The position numbers were made by a program, and so were the translations under genes. From Ruegeria spongiae (lineage in GTDB: Bacteria > Pseudomonadota > Alphaproteobacteria > Rhodobacterales > Rhodobacteraceae), in the NCBI RefSeq assembly GCF_023502395.1, contig NZ_JAMFMB010000008.1:1-64000 (forward strand): a DNA stretch of 64,000 nucleotides, read 5' to 3'. Below, in pieces: positions 25,024 through 34,537 of this stretch (its first letter is position 1; every line of letters begins with the position of its first letter). The notes beneath the pieces were generated by a model that saw nothing but the letters and a program-made list of their open reading frames with translations, had not been told where the DNA came from and did not search any database.

Positions 25024-26088
25024 CTAGCTCCGGTCGGAGATCAATTTCCCGACCAGTTGTGCCGTATAATTCACAATCGGCACGATCCGTCCGTAGTTCA
25101 GGCGCGTCGGGCCAATCACCCCCACCGCACCGATGATCTTTCGATCAGCGTTCATATATGGAGACACCACCAGAGAGGAACCCGAAAGTGAGAAAAGTTT
25201 GTTCTCTGAGCCAATAAAAATGCGCACACCCTCACCTTCTTCGGTCAGTTCCAGAAAATCCGCAATGTCACGCTTGCGCTCAAGGTCGTCAAACAGGGTT
25301 CTGATCCGCTCCAGCTCTTCGGCCTGATCGGCCTCGCCCAACAGATTCGCCCGACCCCGCACGATCAGCCGCGCGGAATCGGTATCCTTGCTGTCCCAGG
25401 CCGCCAATCCGCTTTCCACCATCTCGCGCGCCAGCGAATCGATCTCCTGGCGACGCGCGGCAATCTGGGTCTGGATATCGCGCCGCACCGCGCCGATTGT
25501 GCGCCCCTCGATCAGCGTGTTCAGAAAATTCGCCGCCTCGCGCATCGAACTGGGGGTCTGGCCCGGCGGCGGTGTGAACAGGCGGTTTTCCACCTGCCCG
25601 TCCGAGAACACCAAAACCACCAGCGCCCGGTCATGGGCCAGCGAGACAAACTCGATATGGCGGATCTCGGACTCATGTTTCGGCGTCAGCACCAGCGAGG
25701 CCCCCTGCGTGACCCCCGACAGCGCCGAGCCGATCCGGTCGAGCATGCCACTGACATCGGAATGTTCATTGCCCAACGTGGAATCGATGCGCGTCCGGTC
25801 GGCATCCTCCATCTCACCAACCTCAAGCAGACCATCGACAAACATCCGCAGACCCATCTGCGTCGGCACCCGTCCGGCGCTGACATGGGGGCTGTCGAGC
25901 AGGCCCAGATACTCCAGATCCTGCATCACATTGCGCACGGTTGCAGCGCTGACCTTTTCGTTCAGGGTGCGGGTCAGGGTCCGGCTTCCCACCGGTTCGC
26001 CACTATCGAGATAGGATTCAACAATCATACGGAACACTTCGCGCGAGCGTTCGTTCATGTCTTCGAGCAGTTTCGTCGCATCACTCAT
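25024..26088 (-). CDS. hrcA: Heat-inducible transcription repressor HrcA
   Basis: A 354-residue repressor that binds CIRCE elements upstream of heat-shock genes. A winged-helix N-terminus (VGSRTLTRTLNEKVSAATVR) precedes the GAF-like domain and inserted dimerising region, and ends LNYGRIVPIVNYTAQLVGKL. The start at 26088 (MSDATKLLEDMNERSREVF) has GAGGA 9-13 bases ahead; the longer ORF upstream is not family-like. No CIRCE inverted repeat (TTAGCACTC / GAGTGCTAA) was seen in the 114-bp region shared with rph, so this operon is apparently not self-repressed by that element. Confidence 0.94.
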   Translation of the reverse strand: MSDATKLLEDMNERSREVFRMIVESYLDSGEPVGSRTLTRTLNEKVSAATVRNVMQDLEYLGLLDSPHVSAGRVPTQMGLRMFVDGLLEVGEMEDADRTRIDSTLGNEHSDVSGMLDRIGSALSGVTQGASLVLTPKHESEIRHIEFVSLAHDRALVVLVFSDGQVENRLFTPPPGQTPSSMREAANFLNTLIEGRTIGAVRRDIQTQIAARRQEIDSLAREMVESGLAAWDSKDTDSARLIVRGRANLLGEADQAEELERIRTLFDDLERKRDIADFLELTEEGEGVRIFIGSENKLFSLSGSSLVVSPYMNADRKIIGAVGVIGPTRLNYGRIVPIVNYTAQLVGKLISDRS

Positions 26089-26202
26089 ACGCGCATCCTC
26101 GGTCGGGCGGCCATTAAAACCCATGTACTGCAAAGGTCAATCGGGGTTGCGTTCCGCGTGCCTCGGACGGTATCCCGAACCCGGACAGGATAAGGATTTT
26201 CC

Positions 26203-26916
26203 ATGCGACCCTCTGGACGAACACTCGACGAAATGCGCGCCGTTTCAATTGAAACCGGCGTGACCAAACATGCCGAAGGCTCTTGCCTGATCCGCATGGG
26301 CGACACCCATGTGCTGTGCACCGCCACCATAGAGGATCGCGTGCCGCCCTTCATCAAAGGGTCAGGCCTGGGCTGGGTCACCGCCGAATACGGCATGCTG
26401 CCCCGGTCAACCAACACCCGCATGCGGCGTGAGGCTGCATCGGGCAAACAAGGCGGCCGGACCGTGGAAATCCAGCGCCTGATCGGTCGCGCCCTGCGCG
26501 CCGGGGTGGACCGGGTGGCATTGGGCGAACGCCAGATCACCGTCGATTGTGACGTGATCCAGGCCGATGGCGGCACCCGCTGCGCCTCGATCACCGGTGG
26601 CTGGGTGGCACTGCGTCTGGCGGTCAACAAGCTGATGAAGACCGGCGACGTGATCTCGGACCCTCTGGTCGACCCGGTCTCGGCCGTGTCCTGCGGCATC
26701 TATGCGGGCCAACCGGTACTGGATCTGGATTACCCCGAAGACAGCGAAGCAGGCGTTGATGGCAACTTCATCATGACCGGGTCGGGCAAGCTGATCGAGG
26801 TGCAGATGTCCGCCGAAGGCTCGGTCTTCAGCCGCGACCAGATGAACCAGCTGATGGATCTGGCCGAGAAAGGCGTCGGCGAATTGGCCGCCGCGCAAAA
26901 GGCAGCCACCGCATGA
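26203..26916 (+). CDS. rph: Ribonuclease PH
   Basis: A 237-residue phosphorolytic exonuclease that trims tRNA 3' ends. [11 protein letters not shown] at the N-terminus, [20 protein letters not shown], and [18 protein letters not shown] are diagnostic, and the phosphate-binding arginines and [12 protein letters not shown] are intact. AAGGA lies 7-11 bases before the ATG. It is the first gene of a rightward run rph-rdgB-hemW-ybaN, overlapping rdgB by 4 bp. Confidence 0.96.
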   Translation: MRPSGRTLDEMRAVSIETGVTKHAEGSCLIRMGDTHVLCTATIEDRVPPFIKGSGLGWVTAEYGMLPRSTNTRMRREAASGKQGGRTVEIQRLIGRALRAGVDRVALGERQITVDCDVIQADGGTRCASITGGWVALRLAVNKLMKTGDVISDPLVDPVSAVSCGIYAGQPVLDLDYPEDSEAGVDGNFIMTGSGKLIEVQMSAEGSVFSRDQMNQLMDLAEKGVGELAAAQKAATA

Positions 26917-27527
26917 CCCGCAAGTTCACCGGCGATCGGCTACTGGTCGCGACCCACAACAAAGGCAAGCTGGAAGAGATGGCACATCTCCTCTCGCCCT
27001 TTGGGGTCACGATCATCGGCGCCGGTGAAATGGATCTGCCGGAACCCGAAGAGACCGAGGACACCTTTGTCGGCAACGCCCGGATCAAGGCCCATGCCGC
27101 GGCGCAGGCCACCGGGCTGCCCGCGCTCTCGGACGATTCCGGCATCACCATCGACGCGCTGAATGGCGCGCCCGGTGTCTATACCGCCGATTGGGCAGAA
27201 ACCGACGCGGGCCGCGATTTCATGATGGCGATGACCCGCGCCCATACCGAGCTTGAGGCACAAAACGCCCCCCACCCCCGCCATGCCCAATTCCGCTGCA
27301 CGCTGGTGCTGGCCTGGCCCGACGGTCACGACGAAGTGTTCGAGGGCATCGCCCCCGGCCATCTGGTCTGGCCGCTGCGCGGTATTGACGGGTTCGGATA
27401 TGACCCCATGTTTGTGCCGCAGGGCTATGACCAGACATTCGGGGAAATGGACCGTTGGGAAAAGAACAAGATCAGCCACCGCGCCGATGCGGTTGCCAAA
27501 TTCGTAGCGGGCTGTTTTGACGGATGA
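26913..27527 (+). CDS. rdgB: RdgB/HAM1 XTP/dITP pyrophosphatase
   Basis: A 204-residue house-cleaning enzyme that hydrolyses ITP, XTP and dITP. The substrate-binding N-terminus [14 protein letters not shown], the SDDSGI motif ([20 protein letters not shown]) and the C-terminal [19 protein letters not shown] with [10 protein letters not shown] are all present. The start overlaps the rph stop (ATGA), and its stop overlaps the TTG start of hemW by 11 bp. The pairing of rph with rdgB is common in bacteria. Confidence 0.95.
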   Translation: MTRKFTGDRLLVATHNKGKLEEMAHLLSPFGVTIIGAGEMDLPEPEETEDTFVGNARIKAHAAAQATGLPALSDDSGITIDALNGAPGVYTADWAETDAGRDFMMAMTRAHTELEAQNAPHPRHAQFRCTLVLAWPDGHDEVFEGIAPGHLVWPLRGIDGFGYDPMFVPQGYDQTFGEMDRWEKNKISHRADAVAKFVAGCFDG

Positions 27528-28674
27528 CTGGCAACAGGGTGGCTTTGGCCTCTATGTGCATTGGCCGTTCTGTCAGGCCAAATGCCCCTATTGCGATTTC
27601 AACAGCCATGTATCGTCGCAAATCGACCAGAAGATTTGGGTCGCGGCCTACCTGAGCGAGCTGGACCGCAATGCGCCGGATCTGTCGGGGCGGGTTCTGA
27701 ACACGATCTTTTTCGGTGGCGGCACGCCGTCGTTGATGGAGCCCGAAACCGTTGCCGCCGTGATTGAGGCCGCGCGCAAACACTGGCCTGTTTCCAACGA
27801 TCTGGAGATCACGCTCGAGGCCAATCCCGGCTCGGTCGAGGCAGGGCGCTTCTCTGGCTATCGCGATGCCGGGGTCAACCGTATTTCAATGGGAATTCAA
27901 GCGCTTAACGACAATGACCTGCGCCGTTTGGGCCGTATCCACTCGGTCGCCGAAGCGCGCGCCGCCTTTGACATCGCGCGATCTTGTTTTGACCGGGTCA
28001 GCTTTGACCTGATCTACGCCCGGCAAGATCAAACGCTCTCCGATTGGACCGCCGAACTGACCGAAGCACTGTCCATGGCGGTGGATCATCTCTCGCTTTA
28101 TCAACTCACGATCGAAGACGGCACCGCCTTTGGTGATCGGTATGCCCGTGGCAAGTTGCGCGGGCTGCCCGAGGACGAAACCGCCGCCGACATGTATCTG
28201 TCCACGCAAGAGATCTGCGCGAGCCACGGCCTGCCCGCCTATGAGGTTTCGAACCACGCACGGCCGGGATCGGAATCGCGGCACAATCAGATCTATTGGC
28301 GCTATGGTGATTATCTGGGGATCGGCCCCGGCGCCCATGGGCGGCTGACAATAAACGGTCAGAGATACGCCACCGAAACCTTCCGTATGCCGGGCGAATG
28401 GGTGAAAGCGGTGAATTCCGGCTCTGGCGATGCGCTTCGGACACCGCTTTCCACTACTGAACAGGCAGAGGAATACATGATGATGAGTATGCGCCTGTCT
28501 CAAGGTCTAGATATCGAAAGATACACCAAATTTTCGGGGTCCCCGATCAACTCACACAAGCTGTCGCAGCTTGTAGATCTGGGCATGGTGGAACAGGACG
28601 GTGCAATGCTGCGGGCGACAACGACCGGACGCCCGGTCCTGAACGCCATCCTGCGCGAATTGATGGTGGGCTGA
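27517..28674 (+). CDS. hemW: Radical SAM heme chaperone HemW
   Basis: A 385-residue radical SAM protein related to coproporphyrinogen III oxidase HemN but shorter. It transfers heme to respiratory proteins. The 4Fe-4S motif is HWPFCQAKCPYCDF with three cysteines spaced CX3CX2C, and GGGTPSLM follows as the SAM-binding stretch. HemW lacks the N-terminal extension of HemN, consistent with this protein starting 14 residues before the motif. The start codon is TTG at 27517, inside the rdgB end. The only ATG nearby (27524) is in another frame. Confidence 0.92.
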   Translation: MTDDWQQGGFGLYVHWPFCQAKCPYCDFNSHVSSQIDQKIWVAAYLSELDRNAPDLSGRVLNTIFFGGGTPSLMEPETVAAVIEAARKHWPVSNDLEITLEANPGSVEAGRFSGYRDAGVNRISMGIQALNDNDLRRLGRIHSVAEARAAFDIARSCFDRVSFDLIYARQDQTLSDWTAELTEALSMAVDHLSLYQLTIEDGTAFGDRYARGKLRGLPEDETAADMYLSTQEICASHGLPAYEVSNHARPGSESRHNQIYWRYGDYLGIGPGAHGRLTINGQRYATETFRMPGEWVKAVNSGSGDALRTPLSTTEQAEEYMMMSMRLSQGLDIERYTKFSGSPINSHKLSQLVDLGMVEQDGAMLRATTTGRPVLNAILRELMVG

Positions 28675-28679
28675 TCCGG

Positions 28680-29033
28680 ATGCAGTATCTCTGGGCAACA
28701 CTGGGTCTGATATGTGTTGGCCTTGCTGTCATCGGCGTCGTCTTGCCGCTGCTACCAACCGTCCCGTTCCTGCTGCTCGCAGCGTTTTTCTTTGCCCGAT
28801 CTTCAAGCCGCCTGCATGACTGGCTGCTGAGTCATCGTCTGTTTGGCCCGATGATTGACGATTGGCACAGTTCCGGCGCGATCCGGCCCGGCGCAAAAAA
28901 GGCGGCCACCCTGTCGGTAGCCGCCGTATTCCTGCTGTCTCTCTTTTTTGGCGCGCCCACCTATGTCCTGATGATCCAGGCGGTGGTGCTGAGCTGTGTT
29001 TTGATCTTCATCTGGAGCCGCCCTAGCGGCTGA
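28680..29033 (+). CDS. YbaN (DUF454) family membrane protein
   Basis: A 117-residue inner-membrane protein with three or four helices. The DUF454 signature is the N-terminal GLICVGLAVIGVVLPLLPTV followed by PFLLLAAFFFARSS and DWLLSHRLFGPMIDDW. The biochemical function is unknown; relatives often sit near heme genes, which fits its position 5 bp after hemW. Its last 11 bp overlap the 3' end of parB on the other strand. Confidence 0.85.
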   Translation: MQYLWATLGLICVGLAVIGVVLPLLPTVPFLLLAAFFFARSSSRLHDWLLSHRLFGPMIDDWHSSGAIRPGAKKAATLSVAAVFLLSLFFGAPTYVLMIQAVVLSCVLIFIWSRPSG

Positions 29034-29907
29034 GCTTGGCGCAAAGATCATCCAACTGGTCGAGGTTTTCGTAGGTCAGAACAACCTGCCCTGATTCCGC
29101 CCCTGGCTTATGATTGATCGCGACTTTCATCGCCAGGATCGCCGACAGGTCCCGCTCCAAGGCACGCGTATCCGCATCTTTTGTCGGCGCCGAAGGGCGC
29201 GGCCGATCCGGTTTGTCCCCGGCCTCACCCTGTTGCTGCTTCTTGACCAGCGCTTCGGTCGCCCGAACCGACAAACCGTCCCGCACCACTTGCTTCGCCA
29301 GCTCAGACGGGTTTTCCGACGTAATCAACGCCCGCGCGTGACCCGCCGACAACTTGCCGTCGATCACATGGGCCTGAACATCGGCGGGCAATGACAGCAG
29401 CCTGAGCAAGTTCGCGATATGGCTGCGGCTTTTACCCAGCGCTTCGGCCAGTTTTTCCTGGGTATGACCGAATTTGTCCATCAACTGACGATAGCCCGCC
29501 GCCTCTTCCACCGCGTTCAGGTCAGCCCGCTGAATATTCTCGATAATCGCGATTTCAAGAACTTCGGTATCGTCCAGGTCACGGACAAGAACCGGAACCT
29601 CGTGCAGCTGCGCCATCTGTGCAGCGCGCCACCGACGTTCACCTGCAACGATCTCGTAACCTTCATCCCGCGCGCGCACGATCAGCGGTTGCAGGATTCC
29701 CTTTTCCCGGATCGAAGCCGCAAGCTCATCCAGATTTTCCTGCGAAAAGCTGCGCCGAGGCTGGTCTGGGTTTGCGCGCAGCTTTTCGATCGGGACATTC
29801 ATATCCGACCGGCGTGGCGAGGATACCGCAGTTGGCGGCTCAGGCGTCACATCCGCCATCAGCGCAGAAAGTCCGCGACCAAGTCCGCGTGGTTTCGACG
29901 TTGTCAT
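29023..29907 (-). CDS. parB: Chromosome partitioning protein ParB
   Basis: A 294-residue centromere-binding CTPase that loads at parS and spreads. The N-terminal ParA-interacting stretch RGLGRGLSALMAD, the CTP-binding NPDQPRRSFSQENLDELAAS, the GERRWRAAQMAQL motif, the helix-turn-helix (TQEKLAEALGKSRSHIANLL) and a short C-terminal dimerisation domain are all visible. The ATG at 29907 sits 7 bases after GGGAGG. A second in-frame ATG at 29913 abuts that site and is less likely. It lies 18 bp after parA. Two cognate parS sites occur within 3.5 kb. Confidence 0.96.
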   Translation of the reverse strand: MTTSKPRGLGRGLSALMADVTPEPPTAVSSPRRSDMNVPIEKLRANPDQPRRSFSQENLDELAASIREKGILQPLIVRARDEGYEIVAGERRWRAAQMAQLHEVPVLVRDLDDTEVLEIAIIENIQRADLNAVEEAAGYRQLMDKFGHTQEKLAEALGKSRSHIANLLRLLSLPADVQAHVIDGKLSAGHARALITSENPSELAKQVVRDGLSVRATEALVKKQQQGEAGDKPDRPRPSAPTKDADTRALERDLSAILAMKVAINHKPGAESGQVVLTYENLDQLDDLCAKLSR

Positions 29908-29925
29908 GCTCATTCCTCCCCGCCG

Positions 29926-30729
29926 TTATGCGGCGACTTTGTTGTGTTTGCGCAACAATTCTTCGGCCAGGGCCCGATACGCCGCCGCACCTTGCGAATT
30001 CGTATCGTAATTCATCACCGGCAGCGCGAATGAAGGTGCCTCACTCAGTCGTACATTGCGCGGAATCTTGGTGTCAAACACAAGCGCACCCAAATTGTTC
30101 CGCGCATCCTGTTCGACCTGCTGAGACAAGTTGTTGCGTTTGTCATACATGGTCAACACAACACCTTCGATTCGAAGGTCTGGATTTGCCGTCTGTCTGA
30201 CTTCTCGGATTGTCAGCATCAACTGCGACAGACCTTCCAGCGCGAAGAATTCGCTTTGCAGCGGCACCAGTACCGAATGCGCCGCGACCATCGCGTTCAC
30301 GGTCAGCAGGCTCAGCGAAGGTGGACAGTCGATCAGGATATAATCCCATCCAAACGCGTCCATCGCTGTCTGCCGCAGCGCATCATGCAACAGAAAACTA
30401 CGCTTTTCATTAGACATCATCTCGATATCTGCAGAGCTGAGGTCGACCGTGGCGGGCACAATCGACAGACCTTCGATGTCAGTCTTTCGAATAACCGAGG
30501 CCAGCGGCGCCTCATCAATCAAAAGCTCATAGGTGGTTCCAGACCGTTCCTCGATGCCAAGACCGGTCGAGGCGTTGCCCTGCGGATCGAGGTCGATCAC
30601 CAGAACGCGCAAACCCTGCTCGACCAGGCCCGCCGCCAGGTTGATCGCAGTCGTGGTTTTGCCCACACCGCCCTTTTGATTTGCAACCGCGATGATACGG
30701 GGGCCGTCAGGGCGGGACAGATCAGACAC
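29926..30729 (-). CDS. parA: Chromosome partitioning ATPase ParA
   Basis: A 267-residue deviant-Walker ATPase that moves ParB-parS complexes. Walker A is KGGVGKTTTAINLAA with the signature lysine, the A' motif is LVIDLDPQGNASTGLG, and YILIDCPPSLSLLTVNA supplies Walker B. The start is taken as GTG at 30727-30729, 8 bases after GAGG; a TTG at 30733-30735 abuts that site. The gene overlaps the rsmG end by 8 bp, so the two are coupled. Confidence 0.96.
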   Translation of the reverse strand: MSDLSRPDGPRIIAVANQKGGVGKTTTAINLAAGLVEQGLRVLVIDLDPQGNASTGLGIEERSGTTYELLIDEAPLASVIRKTDIEGLSIVPATVDLSSADIEMMSNEKRSFLLHDALRQTAMDAFGWDYILIDCPPSLSLLTVNAMVAAHSVLVPLQSEFFALEGLSQLMLTIREVRQTANPDLRIEGVVLTMYDKRNNLSQQVEQDARNNLGALVFDTKIPRNVRLSEAPSFALPVMNYDTNSQGAAAYRALAEELLRKHNKVAA

Positions 30730-31342
30730 GCGCAATTCCTCGGATTTTCAGTATAACCGCGTTGGGTTCGGTTAAACTAGTAATCGCATCCGCGGTGAAA
30801 TTCCATTGCTTCGCTGCGTTATCCACTTCTTTTTTCCAACTGACGCCCTTCGGGAACAAGGCCAGACCATTGGGCTTCAAGTGCCTGTCGCAAAAAGAAA
30901 AAAGAACGTCCAGATCAGTTAGTGCACGCGCTGAAAGAATATCTGCCTGCTGCGGATCCACTGACTCGATCCGTTCGGTCAGAACTTTGACATTGCATCC
31001 GGTCTCACGAACAACCGTTCGCAAGAACGCGCATTTCCGCTGATCGCTTTCGATCAAAGTAAAGCGGTGATCAGCGTGGTTGTCCATTGCAGCAATTGCC
31101 GTGACCAAGCCGGGAAACCCTCCGCCGCTGCCAATATCCACCCAGTGATTGCCAAGATCAGCGCATTGAAGAACCTGCAGGGAATCCACGAAATGCCGGT
31201 CCCAAAGAGTTTCAAGGCTGTTTCTTGACACCAAATTGATCCGCGGGTTCCATTTTTTTACCAGTTCCGCGAAAATGGTTAGCCGTTCGATTGTTTCACG
31301 TGAAACATCGAAGCCGCTCAGGGCGCGTGCAGCATCCTTCAT
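30722..31342 (-). CDS. rsmG: 16S rRNA (guanine(527)-N7)-methyltransferase RsmG
   Basis: A 206-residue SAM-dependent enzyme (formerly GidB). [17 protein letters not shown] is the SAM-binding loop, with [20 protein letters not shown] following. [14 protein letters not shown] contains the conserved ARA/ARALT element. The start overlaps the mnmG stop (ATGA). Codons 13-17 (VSRET) are encoded by a perfect parS palindrome, so a centromere site is embedded in the reading frame. Confidence 0.96.
   Translation of the reverse strand: MKDAARALSGFDVSRETIERLTIFAELVKKWNPRINLVSRNSLETLWDRHFVDSLQVLQCADLGNHWVDIGSGGGFPGLVTAIAAMDNHADHRFTLIESDQRKCAFLRTVVRETGCNVKVLTERIESVDPQQADILSARALTDLDVLFSFCDRHLKPNGLALFPKGVSWKKEVDNAAKQWNFTADAITSLTEPNAVILKIRGIARV
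31292..31307. promoter_or_regulatory. parS: parS centromere site inside rsmG
   Basis: TGTTTCACGTGAAACA is a perfect 16-bp palindrome matching the bacterial parS consensus TGTTNCACGTGAAACA. It lies about 35 bp into rsmG, 1.4 kb from the parB start, and should be a ParB loading site. Confidence 0.95.
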
Positions 31343-33216
31343 GCACTACGCGCCCGACCCAAACGGCGGAGATGCGCCAGGATCAATGCCAGGGCTGCAG
31401 GCGTCACCCCTTCGACCCGTGCAGCCTGAGCCAAGTTCTCGGGCCGCGCCGTGGCGAGTTTTTGCTTAAGCTCGTTGGATAACCCTTCCAGATCTGAAAA
31501 AACAAACCCCAAAGGAATGAGGTGGTTCTCGTCTCGCTTCAACGCATCAACGTCTTTCTGTTGCCTGGCGATATAGTTTGCATATAGCGCGTCGCACTCC
31601 ACCTGCCGCCGTATCGGCTCCTGCACGGCCGTCAAGCCGTCTACCAAGGGCAAAAGGTCTTTGAAGTCCACATCTGGAAATGCCAGCACCGCCATTCCGT
31701 CCCGGCGGTTTCCATCCTGCTTCACGGATATCCCTGCGTCCTGCAGTTGCTTGGGCGTATATGTACATTTAGTGAGAAGCGATTTTGCTTCGTCTATTTG
31801 CGCCATCTTCTCAAGAAACCGAATACGGCGCGGCTCACCCACACAGCCAATTTCCATACCCATATTCGTCAATCGCTGGTCGGCGTTATCGGCGCGGAGT
31901 GACAGCCGGAATTCTGCGCGTGACGTGAACATTCGATAGGGCTCGGTGACGCCTCGCGTGGTCAAATCATCAATCATCACACCGATATAGCTGTTTGATC
32001 GGCCAAAATGCAGCGGTTCCGCACCCTTGACCTGAAGCGCCGCGTTCAACCCGGCAACCAGTCCTTGCGCCGCTGCCTCTTCATATCCGGTTGTGCCGTT
32101 GATCTGACCCGCAAGATAAAGACCCGGCACCGCGTCCAAAGACAACCGGCTCGACAGTGAACGTGGGTCCACGTAGTCATACTCGATGGCGTAACCGGGC
32201 TGTAAAATGACGGCCTTCTCAAGTCCCTTGATCGAATGGACATAATCTTCCTGCACATCCTGGGGGAGTGACGTCGAAATCCCGTTGGGATAAATGGTGT
32301 GATCATTGAGGCCCTCCGGTTCAAGGAAGATCTGATGCGATCCCTTCTCTGCAAACCGGACGATCTTGTCCTCGATGGATGGGCAATACCTGGGACCCAC
32401 CCCATCAATATGGCCACCATACATTGCGGAACGTTCCAGATTGTCGGCGATAATTTGATGAGTTCGCGAATTGGTATGGGTGATCCCGCAGGAAATCTGC
32501 CGCGCCGGCGGGGCCCCTGAAAGGAATGAAAACAGGACCGGGTCGTCATCGCCCGGCTGCATTTGCAGGTCGCTCCAGCCGATGCTGCGTCCATCAAGTC
32601 GCGGCGGTGTTCCGGTTTTCAGGCGCCCAAGTGGCAGTTCGAACGAGTCCAGCCGCTCGGCAAGTTTGACCGACGGTTTATCACCCATACGCCCGCCTGG
32701 ATGGCTGACATCGCCGATATGGACAACTCCACGTAGGAATGTGCCTGAGGTCAGAATGACAGTGCGCGAGCGAATTTCGGACCCATCACCAAGAAGAACA
32801 CCCGCAATCCCTGCCCCTTTCATCAGAAAATCAACGGCTTCGCCCTCGACTATCGTAAGCCCCTGCTGGTTCTCTGTTTCGAAAAGCATGCCTGACCGAT
32901 ACCGGGCGCGATCTGCCTGGGCGCGTGGCCCCTGCACCGCTGGCCCTTTTCGGCGATTGAGCAGGCGGAACTGGATGCCGGCATAATCCGCGACACGACC
33001 CATGACCCCATCAAGCGCGTCGATCTCGCGTACAAGATGCCCCTTGCCCAACCCACCAATTGCCGGATTGCAGGACATCACGCCAATATCTGTACGCTTG
33101 AGAGTGATCAGCGCCACGCGTACGCCAAGACGCGCGGCGGCATGGGCCGCTTCGCAGCCTGCATGCCCTGCCCCGATTACGGCGACATCAAATTCTGAAT
33201 GTTTCACGTGAAACAC
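31339..33216 (-). CDS. mnmG: tRNA uridine 5-carboxymethylaminomethyl modification enzyme MnmG (GidA)
   Basis: A 625-residue FAD enzyme that with MnmE modifies the wobble uridine of several tRNAs. The FAD-binding motif is [32 protein letters not shown] and [20 protein letters not shown] are diagnostic. The annotated start is GTG at 33214-33216 (MFHVKH), abutting AAGGA. An internal GTG at 33205-33207 ([10 protein letters not shown]) has ideal 8-base spacing from AAGGAG and may be the true start. A parS site covers this region. The gene is 3 bp after mnmE. Confidence 0.95.
   Translation of the reverse strand: MFHVKHSEFDVAVIGAGHAGCEAAHAAARLGVRVALITLKRTDIGVMSCNPAIGGLGKGHLVREIDALDGVMGRVADYAGIQFRLLNRRKGPAVQGPRAQADRARYRSGMLFETENQQGLTIVEGEAVDFLMKGAGIAGVLLGDGSEIRSRTVILTSGTFLRGVVHIGDVSHPGGRMGDKPSVKLAERLDSFELPLGRLKTGTPPRLDGRSIGWSDLQMQPGDDDPVLFSFLSGAPPARQISCGITHTNSRTHQIIADNLERSAMYGGHIDGVGPRYCPSIEDKIVRFAEKGSHQIFLEPEGLNDHTIYPNGISTSLPQDVQEDYVHSIKGLEKAVILQPGYAIEYDYVDPRSLSSRLSLDAVPGLYLAGQINGTTGYEEAAAQGLVAGLNAALQVKGAEPLHFGRSNSYIGVMIDDLTTRGVTEPYRMFTSRAEFRLSLRADNADQRLTNMGMEIGCVGEPRRIRFLEKMAQIDEAKSLLTKCTYTPKQLQDAGISVKQDGNRRDGMAVLAFPDVDFKDLLPLVDGLTAVQEPIRRQVECDALYANYIARQQKDVDALKRDENHLIPLGFVFSDLEGLSNELKQKLATARPENLAQAARVEGVTPAALALILAHLRRLGRARSA
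33200..33215. promoter_or_regulatory. parS: parS centromere site at the mnmG start
   Basis: A second perfect TGTTTCACGTGAAACA palindrome. It encodes FHVKH at the start of mnmG, or, if the internal GTG is used, occupies the gap between the Shine-Dalgarno sequence and the start codon. It is 1.9 kb from the parS in rsmG. Confidence 0.95.
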
Positions 33217-33219
33217 TCC

Positions 33220-34506
33220 TTATTTTCCCACGCAAAAACTCGCAAAGATCTCGTCCAGCAAGTTCTCGACATCCACACGACCCACCAACGACTCGAGCGC
33301 ACGGATCGCTGTGCGCAGCTCTTCGGCAGCTATATCATACTGATCCGGGCCGGAGTCGAGGATCAAAGACACATTCGACAGCGCGGCCAGTGCTGTGATC
33401 ATCGCCACTCGGTGGCGTTCGCGTGTCGCGATGCCGCGACTGCTCGCGCGGTTGAGCAATCTTTCGGAAACCTGCTCGACCAGCTGCGTGACCCCCTCCC
33501 CGGTCAGACCGGAGACCGAACCGACCCGATCACCGCGCAAGTCTCCTTTGGGGCGCACATGAATATCATCTTGCTGGGCAGCGATTTGCAGGTCGGTCGG
33601 CGTCTCGCTCAGAAAGACGCGCAGGTCCGCGCCTTCTGCCCGGTCTTTGGCGCGCTGGATACCGATGCCTTCGACGTAATCCTCGGTGTCGCGCAATCCC
33701 GCTGTATCAAGCAGCGTAACTGGCAAGCCTGACAGATCCATGCGGACTTCGATAATGTCGCGGGTCGTCCCCGCAAATTCCGAGGTAATCGCCGCCTCAC
33801 GCCCGGCCAAAGTATTGAGCAAGGTTGATTTTCCCACATTGGGAGGGCCAACAATTGCGACCTCAAAACCGGTGCGGATACGTTCAGCGATCTTGACGCT
33901 ATCGGCCTCGCGCTCCAGATCTGCAGTGACCTTGCCGAGCAACGCGCGCACTTCGGGCGTCACATCGACGGGTACTTCTTCATCGGCGAAATCAATCACC
34001 GCTTCCAGAAGTGAGGCCGCCCGGATCAGATCGCGACGCCAGGATTCGGCCAGCTTGCCGAGATCGCCCGCCAGAATTGCCTGCGCCTGTTTGCGCTGCG
34101 CTTCAGTTTCTGCGTCGATCAGGTCCGCCAGCCCTTCGACCTGAGCCAGATCGAGCTTGCCATTTTCCATCGCGCGGCGCGTGAATTCGCCGGGTTCCGC
34201 CAGCCGCAGCGCCTCATGTTCAGACAGGCAGCGCAGCAGGGCGGTGATGGTTGCCGGGCTACCGTGGGTCTGAAATTCCACCACATCTTCGCCGCTGAAA
34301 CTGGCGGGGGCCTGGAAACTCAGAACAAGCGCGTCGTCCAGAAACGCGCCGGACAGATCCTTTAGCGCATGAAACCGCATGCCGCGCGCGGGCAAGTCTG
34401 CGCCACACATCTGCTCGGCCACCATCCGGGCCGAGGGCCCAGACAGACGGATTACAGCAACGCCAGCTTTGCCTTGCGCGCTGGCCAGCGCAAAGATGGT
34501 GTCCAT
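33220..34506 (-). CDS. mnmE: tRNA modification GTPase MnmE (TrmE)
   Basis: A 428-residue GTPase partner of MnmG. The N-terminal tetrahydrofolate-binding domain ([20 protein letters not shown], with [10 protein letters not shown] later) precedes a central helical domain and an inserted G domain with [25 protein letters not shown] and a reduced NKxD region. The C-terminal CVGK retains the conserved cysteine. The G domain is slightly short, and the usual NKxD guanine-specificity motif is hard to place (SETPTDLQ at the expected spot), so nucleotide specificity merits a look. It lies 31 bp after rho. Confidence 0.94.
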   Translation of the reverse strand: MDTIFALASAQGKAGVAVIRLSGPSARMVAEQMCGADLPARGMRFHALKDLSGAFLDDALVLSFQAPASFSGEDVVEFQTHGSPATITALLRCLSEHEALRLAEPGEFTRRAMENGKLDLAQVEGLADLIDAETEAQRKQAQAILAGDLGKLAESWRRDLIRAASLLEAVIDFADEEVPVDVTPEVRALLGKVTADLEREADSVKIAERIRTGFEVAIVGPPNVGKSTLLNTLAGREAAITSEFAGTTRDIIEVRMDLSGLPVTLLDTAGLRDTEDYVEGIGIQRAKDRAEGADLRVFLSETPTDLQIAAQQDDIHVRPKGDLRGDRVGSVSGLTGEGVTQLVEQVSERLLNRASSRGIATRERHRVAMITALAALSNVSLILDSGPDQYDIAAEELRTAIRALESLVGRVDVENLLDEIFASFCVGK

Positions 34507-34537
34507 ACCGATAGCCCCGCGATGGTCACGAACAGGA

